A stretch of 64,000 nt of DNA from Ochotona curzoniae. Its lineage: Eukaryota; Chordata; Mammalia; Lagomorpha; Ochotonidae. A program made the position numbers and the translations under genes. This document shows, piece after piece, positions 51,290 to 61,082 of the stretch (position 1 is the first letter of the stretch; the number at the start of each line of letters is the position of its first letter). The stretch is from the NCBI RefSeq assembly GCF_017591425.1, contig NW_024466607.1, forward strand, positions 11,602,501 to 11,666,500, in the 5' to 3' direction. The notes under the pieces are model-generated. The model was given only the letters and a program-made list of their open reading frames with translations, was not told the origin of the DNA and searched no databases.

Positions 51290-53660
51290 CTGACCAGCAC
51301 CCACTGGTGCACATTAAAGCTATGGCTGGGGGTCCACTTGACAAGGATAGATAGCAGTACCAGCCAGTGAATATTGGAACAGAGGATGGGTCAAGTTAGG
51401 CTGGGCCATGACACTAACCAGCACACAATTCAGTGGGGAATACATGGGCTCCCCTCTATGGAACTGCAATTTCTACTGGTTAGCTAAAGAGCTGGGGATG
51501 GTGACAAGCAGAGTTAGGCATGACCATAGAATCCTCTGACACTCATGGTCACTGGGATGGGGAAAAGGCCAGGCTGGTCCAGGTTATAGCACCTACAAGT
51601 GAATCCAAGAATAGGATGGGGATTGGGCTGGGCTGCAATAACATCAGCTCATACTAAGGCAATGACGGAGGGGGCAGACTACGCCAGGTAAGGCCCTAGC
51701 ACCCACTGTCATATGTGAGATCTAGATATGGGAGTGGGCCTGGTGGGGGAACTTGGGAAACTCCCTGGGTAGGCCATAGCTCCTGCTGGTGAGCATCTGC
51801 TTCATGCTTGGGTGTTGGTCAAGCATGGCAAGGTAGCTCCACCCATTGGCAAGTGAAGGAGTTTGTTCTGGAATGGGGTGAACCAGACAGGGCCAGGTTA
51901 ACATTAGCTCATTCACATTTGCAGGAGCCAGGCTGGAGTGTGGGTCATGCCAGGCTAAGCTATAACACCTACCGGTTTGCATGAGCCAGGGATGGGAGTA
52001 GACTGGGCAGGGTGAGGATGCAGCATGTGCCAGTGAGATTTGAGAATGGAGGCAGGCCAGAACAAGCCAAACTGCACTATCCAATTGCAAAGGCCAAGAT
52101 AAAGGATGGGCTATGCCAAGCAGGGTCAGAGCAACCACTGGAACATGCAAGATCTGTGGCTGGGAAAAGGCCTGGTTGGGGAACCTAAGGGGATATCCCA
52201 GCTGAGGTATGGTTCAAACTGGTGAGCATTAGAGCTGGAATGGGGCCAGTGATCTGGGCTGGACATGACTGCAGTATCCCTTGGTATGGGTGTAGACTGG
52301 GCCTCTACGGTGTGCCAGACTGGGCTAGACTCTAGTATCCATCGGTACATGTGAGAATCCCAATGAGGGTGTAGGATGGGTTGGGTTAGTTCTCTGCCCC
52401 TGCTGAACCACATGAGAGCTGTGTCTGGGTGTGGACCAGGTGTGGCTGGGCAGTAACACCCAACAGTAAGAACTGGAATGGGTGTGGGCTGGTTGGGCAA
52501 GGCCACTGTTCCTCCCAGGACAGGAGGTAGACTAAGTCAGTCTGGGCCAAGGACCCACTGGCATGTGAAACAGCTGGCACTGGGTCCTCCCTGACCTGAT
52601 ACAGCAGCTTGGGAAACTCCTCTGTCAAGATGCATTCCCTGCAGGCGAGCACATGATCCAGCGCTTGGAGCAGCCCAGACCAGGTGAGGTTATAACGCCT
52701 GTCAGCAAAAGTGTTGGTCAGGTCTGGGGGCAGGCCAAGCTGGGCCAATTCATACTCCCACTAGCAGATCTGAGAACCAGGACAAAGTGTAGGGAAGGCT
52801 GGATTGGGTAGCAACACCAGCCAGTTCACATTAGGGACGGGACTTGGAGCCGGCTGGGCTGGGCTGGGCTGCAGTAGCCACCAGCATGACCTGGAACTGG
52901 GGGCAAACCAGACAGGGCTAGACAACAGTGCCTGCCGGATGCTGAGGTGAGGTAGCCTGTGTCAGACTGGGACATGGCATTCATACCACACATGAGATCC
53001 GGGGTCGGGGTGTGAAACTGGTAGGAGCAGTACAGGGGGTGCTCACCTGCTGGGACACTGCTCCCACTGGCAAGCATAAGAACTGAGACTGGGGTTAAAC
53101 CAGACTCAGCAAGGCTACAACACCTGTTGACCTGCAAGTGAACTCGGTTAGGGGAGAACCAGGCTGGGCTAACCAACTGTACCCAATGGTGCATACATGA
53201 GCCAGAGTAAGTGCGGGCTGGTTGGGCTTTACCACAGCATCAGCGGGTAAGTGCTGGGACTGGGGGCAAATCCTGTCAAGCTAAACTGCAGAACCTCCTG
53301 GACAGTGCAAGATCTGGGACTGGGAGTGGGCCCAGTGGGGTAACTGTGGGCAACTCTGATGGGTTGAAATTCCCACTGGTGGGCATGAAAACCAGGGCTA
53401 GGGTAAGGCCTGGCTAGACAGGTGGTGGCATCCACCGACATGAGTGTGGGCTGGACAGCGGGGTTGGTTGGGTTGATCTGAGCTTCAATACCCACTGACA
53501 TGTATGAGAGCTGAATGTGACATGGGACAGACTGGACAAGTCTGCTATACATACTGGCAAGCACAGGAATCAGGGCTGAGCCTCGTGGGGGTTATTGTGT
53601 ATTGCTCTGACTAGGCTGCAGCTCCTGCTAGTATACATGAGGACTGAGTGTGTGGTGGGC
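51290..53660 (-). repeat. Degenerate GC-skewed tandem array, copy 2 (G-rich strand +)
   Basis: Units of about 60 bp (ggctgggctgcagcacc..., ggcaagcatgagaactggg...) are the reverse complement of the array at 10-11.6 kb. Variant units with ggggaacttgggaaactcc occur near 51740, 52170, 52600 and 53330, again about 430 bp apart (the last gap is longer). Long minus-strand frames across the array come from its lack of stop codons on one strand. Confidence 0.8.
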
Positions 53661-54462
53661 AGGGTAGGACTGGGCCGCAGCATCTATTACATGAGAGACA
53701 GGGCTGGAGAGATAATTGACCCCAAAATTGTAACTACCAGTGTGTACATAGACTGATGGGAGGGACAAACAGAGCCAGACCCCGTAGTGGTAAGAATACA
53801 CAATAGTCAGATCTGCAATTACTTCAGACAAGGTTTGTTTAGAGATCCCCCCAACTGAACTGCTCGACTCAGAACCCCAACCATGGAGAGAACCACAGGA
53901 CCTGTGATCTGACTGTGGAGTGCTAGTATCAGAACTGAGCCTCCTCAGTGGCTGAGACGGAACAGTAGACAGCATACTCAGATGCACATGGAGGATATGG
54001 CAGTCCATTGGAGCCTGCTGAGGACATCTCGTACTGTAACAGAGGGAGGAGAGCAGGAACAATTGGTCAACTACACCAGCCAAGTGTTGGCAGCAAATAT
54101 TCGGGTGAAAGGAGACTCTAAGGTGGACTATGTCAGCCAATGGGCCTTGGAAGGATTTCTTCATCCATGGACCGGCAAGATAAACAGCATTTCTCAGCTA
54201 TTGAACTATCGAAACTGCTTGAGCAGAATCCTTGGAGTATGCTCCACATCAGGACCCTGGGATGACATCGGGTGGCCTTTCTCCATCCCTGGGCACTGAG
54301 GCTGTTGGGAGGCTGGGTGCAGCTTCTCTCTGTATCTCCCCCTTTCCCCTAGCTACAGAGAGAATAAAGGAAGTGTGGAAACAATGGTCTCATGCACATT
54401 CCCCTAATCCTCGACCCTTCACACCCTAATCAACTATATAAACATCATAAAAAATAAAATCA
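53661..54462 (+). mobile_element. Non-tandem flank of array copy 2 with an A-rich end; possible retroelement 3' part
   Basis: This sequence follows the array without a clear boundary. It ends in tataaacatcataaaaaataaaat at about 54437-54460, which looks like the tail of a LINE or other retroposon. If so, the array is an internal part of one element. No open reading frame of use remains and the family is not recognised. Confidence 0.35.
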
Positions 54463-54790
54463 GGGGATGGGTGCAGTAGGCTAGTGCCTTTATCCTGGCC
54501 TTGCAATCACCTGGATTCCATTCATGTGCCAGTTTGTGTCCCAGCTGTTCTACATCCCTTCCAGTTCCCTGTGGTCTGGGAAATCAGTCGAGGACAGGCC
54601 AAAGTGTTGGGACCCTGCACTCACATGAGTGACCCAGAAGAGAGTCCTGGCTCCTGGCTTCAGATCAGCTCAGCTCTGGCTGTTGCGGCCATTTGGGAAG
54701 TGAATCAGCAGATGGAAGATCTTCTGCTCTGTCTCTCTTACTTTCTGTAAATCTGACTTTCCAATAGAAAAAATTACTTAATAAAATTTT
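54463..54790 (+). mobile_element. C-type SINE
   Basis: Head ggggatgggtgcagtaggct, middle gggaaatcagtcgaggacag, tail tttccaatagaaaaaattac. It starts in the A-rich end of the element beside the array. Confidence 0.88.
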
Positions 54791-57700
54791 AAAAACTTCA
54801 ACATATGAATTAGACTATATTACTGTTTTCCCTAAAACACCTTAGCCTTACTCAGTGTGTCAGGGCCCACCTCTTCTCTGGGCCCCACCCTCAGCAGCTC
54901 CAGCCATTCAGGGTCCTCTCTAACACCATGCTCCCCACTTCTCTGGGTCTCAAGCATAACTTCTTTAGATGGGTCTTCCCAACCAACTAATCTTGAATCC
55001 CCCTAGTGCTGCACTTAAAACTCCTGCTTCCTTTTTTCATTTCACGTCTCACAAGCTGATCAAACACATATTTGTGCATCATATTACCTAATGCCAATCC
55101 TGGACTACAAAGGTTGGCTGAGGCCAGAATTGCCGATGTTGTCCACAATCCACCTGGAGGGTCTCTAATACCTGGCCCAAGAGCGCACGTCACACAAAAT
55201 CTTACCGACGTGCCTGCCCTCTTCGTTCACTTTGGCTCAGTATCTACTTGGCCAGTGGGAGATAGGAGCTGGCAAGCCAACAGTGTGTCTGTTATGCATT
55301 TTATGCTGTTCCTCCGAGGGACTCTGAACCCAGGCCCCAGTTACTCAGTATATGCATCTTTTTTTTTCCTTTTTCTTCTCTCTCTCTCTCTTTTTATCCA
55401 TCTTTACTAATCTTTGTCTTCCTCATTGTTTCGTTCTTTCTGGTCCCTACTCCTTGCCCTGCCCTTACCCCATGGAGTCCAAAACAAATGCCCCGTGTCC
55501 ATGAGTTATTTATCAACATTGCTTTGGGGGGGTAGTTACAGGTTGGGAGGGATCCACCTTAGCACAGCTATCACTTTCTTTTTGCTGATCATTCTCCACA
55601 TTTGGGTCCATCCCTGCCTATGTTTTGGGTTCCTAAAAGCAGGAACCAGGTATCTATATCTATGTATATATATATATATATATATTATTTTTTTCCCTTT
55701 TTACAGTTATTAACTTAGGGCCTATCAAATATCAATAAACATACATCGATTCTGATTTGATTTGACCAAAGAGGCGTGGTTATCTGTGGCTCCTGGGATG
55801 TCAGAGCCATTTCTGGGACAAAGGCCTCAGGCTGGTATCAGATAAGGCGAGGGCTGCCAGGGCAATTGCGGTTTCCTTGTTTCTGTGCCCTGCTTCTTTC
55901 CCAGGTTCTTGGAGCCTGTCAGCAGCTGCTCCAACGTGCTCGGAGCTGAGGCAGGCCCAGGGGGTTCCGCTTGCCACCTGCTTTCTTCAAGGAGAGGGAA
56001 AGCAGCTCCGCCTTCTCCCCTAGGGGCGGGGGAGGACAGACTCTGCATGTCTGTCATCTGGTGCTGGACACCAGATGTTGGGTCCCCGTGGCCACAAGGC
56101 TACAGTCAGGGACTGCAGTCAATGGCTGCACAGCTCTCTACCAGTCTTGAGTGAACCTCAAAGACAGAGGGAGGACGGGCAGCTGGTTAAGGTGCACACG
56201 GCCCAGACGTACTTGGCAGACAACAGCTATGGTTAGGGGTCTACCACTAATTGGATGCTTCCGTGGTCATGTACCACTTTTCTGCCTACCGTTTCCTGAA
56301 AGTGAAAAGTTTGGATTACAGAGTCTCTAATAACCTCTATCTCTAGGATTCTTTAAGATCCTCTCAGAACTAGAGGGAAGCTGGTCTGTCAGTTACACTG
56401 CTAAGGGTCTAATTGGTAATAGTGTTATACGGAGGATAAACCCACCACCACTCAGCTTCAGCCTCTTCAGCCCTGCCCACTCCCCGTGGCAGCTTACTTC
56501 CTCCTGTGCAAACCTGGCATGTCCTTGGTTGTTTCAGGAAGAGAAATGTTCATTGAGACAATGTGTAGATTCACATTCAGTCCTAAGAAATAGGTTGCCT
56601 AGTCTCTGCTAGGGATAACATGTTGCAACAGTTTAGTATGAGATCGAAGCTAGGATCTGACATGATACAGGGCATCTCTCTTATTCAGACTTCCCCAGTT
56701 TTCTTGCAACCATTTGTGTGTGTGTGTGTGTCAGTTTCTTCATATTGTTATCACCTGTACCACTGCAATCAAGATTCTGAATACTTCCCAGGCCACGAGG
56801 ATGAAGTTGCCCTTTGATAGTCACAATCGCTTCCCCAGCACCTGTTCCACCCTGGACTTGTGTTCTCAAAATCTTGTTTGGAAACCAACTTAGACTTAGA
56901 GAGTGTCCCAGTACCCCCTGGACCCAGCAGCATTTTCTCCATTTGCCTGAAACCACGCCCCATCCCACTTTTTTTTTTCTTCTTCCATCATGCTGCCTTT
57001 TTTCCTCTTCTAGACTCACTTGAAGGTAAGTTGCACATTAAGACTCTTTATTCAGGTCCTTCTTGTTTCACTGTGGCTTCTTAAGTATAGAGGTGGGTTT
57101 GCACAGAAACAGCGCAAGTTCCCAACACCAACTGAACCATGACTGAATACCTCAAGGTGACCTGTTGGAGACGCACACTGTCCTCTTCCTTCCCCGGGGA
57201 CCCAGTCTAGGGCCATGTAGTGCATTTTTTAAAAATACCATCCCCCATCCCCTGCCCCCTTTTCCGCAGGTGTTCCTCATTTGGTGTTTGTCTGAAGTTC
57301 CCTCGTCTCTAGGCGCCCCCAGAGGTGAGGAGGTTTAAAGCCCAGAATCCCCATCCACTTTCGCTGGCTAAGTTAACTTTCATCACCTGTTCAGGACGTT
57401 TGCCACATGCCCTGCTTAGGTGATGCCTTCCCCCCCAAAAAATCTAAAATCTAAACCAACTGCGGGTGGACGTGCTCACGCAACACACCCACCCTCCACA
57501 ACCTCCTCCCCCAACCCTTCCTGGCGAGTCGGTACTCAGCTGTGATTCCTGCTGGAACTACGGTCATCCTAGCTAGACTTGATGATCTCAAGTTTTCTGC
57601 TCCCCCACCCCGGGTTTTGTAGAATTAAGGTTCAGGGCCGAGTCTTCTCCCACGTTCTCTCAACGTGCTCTGTGATCTCCGTGCGGAGACCTGACCCCAG

Positions 57701-57879
57701 AAGTGGACACGTGGAAAGGAGCTGATGTGGGTTGTTCCCCGTTAAACCGTCCACCAGCGATTTGCATAATGGAGCAGCTTGCCAGCGCTCACTTCCTGGG
57801 TCGATCCCTGACTCCCTCCCGGTCACCCCAGGGTGGCATCTTAATCCAAGTGCCCCTCAGTCTCGCACCTTGGACCACC
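54791..57879. other. Intergenic sequence with minor repeats, no gene
   Basis: Contains a TA tract at 55664-55688, a TG run near 56714-56731 and an L1-like piece at about 56740-56850 (accactgcaatcaagattctg). Short open frames are unsupported. Confidence 0.45.
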
Positions 57880-58860
57880 ACATTAGTTGCTTGTTTCGGA
57901 GACGGCCCGAGAGACCCTCCCCGAGACCCTCTCCGTGCCGACCCGCCAACAGACCTCCGGGACCTCCTGAGTCCTTCTCCAGGGCTCGCCCGTCAAGGCG
58001 CAGGGGCGGGCAGAGGGTGGCCGCTGTAGAGGCAGGAGGGGCGCGCCTCCGGTGGCGGGCTGGCATCCCCGGAGGGCTGCCCGCAGGTGGCGGCGCCCGG
58101 CGGCGGGCGGGGCCGGGGAAGGGGAGGGCTCGGCGCGCGTCCGGCGGTGACGGCAGCGCGGAGGGGAGGTGCGAAGCGCCCGCCCGCCCGCGGGAGCCAT
58201 GGCGAGAGGCCGCACCGCGGCGCCCGCTTCAGTCCCCGCGTCTGCAGCAGCTCCCCCGCTCGCCGCCCCGGGGCCCGCCAGGCCGCCGCCCCCGTGCGCC
58301 CCGAGTCCGTGACGTTCGCGCGCTTGCGAACCGGGCGTCCCCCTCCGAGAGGGGCCGCGCGCAGCAGGGTGGCGCGGGGAAGCCCGCGCGCATCCTTAGC
58401 GTCCCTGAGAGTCTCGAGCACTCCGACGACCCCCACTTCACGTCCCGGCACCTCGGACCCCCGCCCTCCCACCCCACGAGTCCCGGAGCGCCAGGGCGAC
58501 GGGCGGGCGGGCAACAGAAGGAGGAGAGCCAAGCAGAACCCCGGCGTGCGTGCCCGGTGCCGCCCGGCCGGCTACGGCGAAAGGAACCGGAGCGGCCGGG
58601 CGGCCAGGGCCGGGCTGAGTACGACCAAGAGGAGGTGGCCGGGAGAGCCGAGCGCCCGGGCGGCCCGCGCACCGGAAGCCCCCGGGACCGCGCCTGCTGC
58701 GGGGCCGCGATCCGTGCGCCTCCTGAGGGGTAAGCCTCCGACGCGTCGGTCCTGGGGGCGGGGAAGGACGCGGCGTTCCGAGAGTGTCACGCGCGATTGA
58801 GTGGCGGCGGGAGAGGCCAGCGCCCGCACCCTGGGGGGGTAGGTGGGGAGGGGACAGCCC
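57880..58860 (+). promoter_or_regulatory. CpG island with plus-strand donor; candidate upstream TRAK1 promoter
   Basis: This is very CpG-rich sequence (about 58.0-58.75 kb) with GC boxes such as GGGGCGGG and GGGCGGGG and no TATA box. A strong plus-strand donor, GAGGG|gtaagc, lies at 58733/58734, so a first exon could end there. In human the gene next to ULK4 on this side is TRAK1, transcribed away from it. The assignment rests on synteny alone; no TRAK1 coding exon is seen to the right. It could also be an unrelated non-coding RNA promoter. Confidence 0.5.
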
Positions 58861-60064
58861 AGCTCCAGCACGGGCCGCACCTGCAGGAAGACCCTAGGGA
58901 ACCCGGTGATGGGGTGGGGAGAGCCCTTGGGGCATTGTGTCTGCTCCCGTCGCGTGGCCTGGATTCTGGGTTCCTGCACGCCGAGGTGACAGTGAGGCGA
59001 CCTTCAAAGAGCCCCGAGCTGAGCCAAGCCTGGGCTCGGGGTCAGCAGCCCTCCTTCCAGCTCAGTAGCCGAACTTTCCACGCGTCGTGGCTTCGGAGCG
59101 TCAGGGTTTTTCACCGGGCCTTTCTTGGAGCTCTGAGAGTTGAAGTTTTACTTTGTCACTTTTTTTTTTTTTGTGGATGCAAGTTTTAAGGAAAAAACAA
59201 ATCCTTTTCCAGACCCCAAGGTCATCTTTCTTGGAGGGAAAAAGTGAGATGCGTGTTCTATTGTGAAGTTGGGTCCTGGGAGGATGTCGGAAGGCAGCCT
59301 GCTCTTTGGGGGTGCCGCCGGGGACCCTCTGCGTTAGTGCCCTTGGCCTCGCACTTGCTCTGATGTTGCCTTCAGTGTCGGCTTTGGGAGCCAACAAGAT
59401 GGAAATGTTTAGGCTTCTGAGCCTCGCCTTCCTTCTGCCACTCCTGCACCCCCATGTTTCTCTGCAACTAACAATGTGTGTAAGCTTCTTCGATAAAGTT
59501 CAGGGTGGCTCCTCTTTTCTAGAGGGTCTTTGGGCTGTTCAGGAGAGGAACTGGGGAGATCCTATTGGAGGGAAACAAACTGGTTCCTGGGTGCTTTCCA
59601 ACTTTCAGCTACCAGAATAGCAAGGAGCAAAGTGGTCACCCTGGGCAGCTCTGCACTGGGGTCTCCCACCTGGTATGGTAGAGGGTGACAGGCAGGCCAA
59701 CAGGGGGCTTGACTGGTTGGCTCAGAGCCTGGGATCTGGGATGACAGATGGCAGCTTCCTCTTTGGTGGTGCCCTTCTGCTCTTTGACCCCGACCCCACC
59801 CCCTCCCAGCTTGCTGCTAAGTGCTGGGCCAGCTGGAGGGTTCTACCCTGGAGATGCTGAAGGTGCTGCAGAAGCCCCAGTCTGCGTGCAGCAGGTTCAG
59901 TGAGAGTTGGATTTCAACTTGGCCCCTGCGCCACAGCTGTTTCCTGTTTGATGCCCTCAGGGACCTGTAGGATTGGGTTTCCCATCGCAGGCGCTCCCGT
60001 TGAGATGTCTCCCACCCCCGCTGTGTTGCTTTGGCTCCTTGATGCTCGGGTGAGCTAAGAAGGA
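58861..60064. other. Sequence downstream of the CpG island, no exon recognised
   Basis: If the island starts TRAK1, this is its first intron. No coding exon was recognised. Confidence 0.4.
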
Positions 60065-60173
60065 CAGTGCCCTGGGAGTGGGAAATCTGGTTCCAATTTC
60101 GGCTCCCTTCTCCTGGCCTTGTGAGCCTGGGCTTGTCCTTAGCCTGTCTGCCCTGGGGCTTCCCTCTCTGGGA
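60065..60173 (+). mobile_element. MIR-like SINE remnant
   Basis: atctggttccaatttcggctc and ggccttgtgagcctgggc follow the MIR core and 3' order. Confidence 0.55.
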
Positions 60174-60265
60174 TTGTCCTCCCTGGACCCCCAGCTTAGC
60201 ACTGCCCTCCCTGGACCCCCAGCATGGCACTGCCCTTCCCAGACTCCTAACATGGCATTGCCCTG
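60174..60265. repeat. Minisatellite, about 32-bp unit, three copies
   Basis: Unit like tgccctccctggacccccag followed by cttagcac/catggcac. The last copy is diverged. Confidence 0.75.
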
Positions 60266-60324
60266 AGGATTCAAGAGAAGAGTTTAAAATGAAGGAGTAA
60301 AGAAGGGAGGGGGCAGGTTTCTGT

Positions 60325-60472
60325 TCTCCTTCCAACTTGACAATGTGACTCTGGTAACCTCTCTGAGCCCCAATAGAGACAATAAAGCAGGGATTATAAT
60401 GGTAATGGTAATGTTTTACAGGGTTATTATGAGGGCCACCTGGGTCGTGGTAAAGGGCTTTGGAAATCACAG
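60325..60472 (+). mobile_element. MIR SINE remnant
   Basis: caatgtgactctggtaacctc, tctgagccccaatagagac, agggattataatggtaatgg and cagggttattatgagggcc match MIR well in order. Confidence 0.7.
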
Positions 60473-60820
60473 AACATTCTTCCTATCTGAAGGGTTCTTA
60501 AAACTTTCAGTTTGTAAACAAACCTCGTCTTACTGTTTGCCTACCCCTGTGGACTCCGTTCCCAACCCTCCATCGTGAGCCCCTACCTCTGACTTAGCCT
60601 CTGTCATTGTTAGGCAGTTCCTGAATTAGCCATCTGGGCGCTCTGGCTTGACCTTGTGTCCCCAGGGTGGAGAGTGGCTGCCTTCCCGATTCCATCAGCC
60701 AGCCGTCACTGTTCTCTTGAACCTTAAGGGAACTGGACAGGGTAGGTAGGCAGACAGACGGAGGTGGAGGAGAAAGCAGGGGTGGGGAGGTGCTTTGCCT
60801 ACAAGGCACAGTTCTTTTTA
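60473..60820. other. No feature recognised
   Basis: Unique-looking sequence. Confidence 0.4.
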
Positions 60821-61082
60821 ATAAATACACTGATTACTTAGGGAGAGTGCTGCTTTATTCCCTGAATGACTGCACTAGCCAGGGCTGGGTGCATGTGGAA
60901 ACCAGCAGCCAGGAACTCAATGCAGGAACTCATCCACTCCCTGCTACGTAGCCATGGCTAGGGCCCAACTAGTTGAATTAGGACCTGCCGTCTCCCAGGG
61001 TGCTGCTGTGCAGGGAGCTGAGCTAGATCACAGTTCCGAGCAGTTCCACAGGGTATCTTAGCCTCTAGGCCAAATGCCCATT
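60821..61082 (-). mobile_element. Old C-type SINE, minus orientation
   Basis: taataaatacactgattactt, gctttattccctgaatgact, and a head end cctctaggccaaatgccc. Confidence 0.6.

Noticed and set aside
51722..53564. Series of long minus-strand frames (up to 142 codons)
   Set aside because: They read through the degenerate tandem array. Repeated words and strand skew explain the lack of stops.
57305..57330. Possible CTCF site (ggcgcccccagaggtg)
   Set aside because: The first half fits but the second half is off by key bases and spacing, so support is too weak.
57732..58733. 333-codon plus-strand open frame and the overlapping 237-codon frame at 58087
   Set aside because: They lie in a CpG island where stop codons are rare. 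Composition is Arg/Pro/Gly/Ala in every frame, and no known domain is seen.
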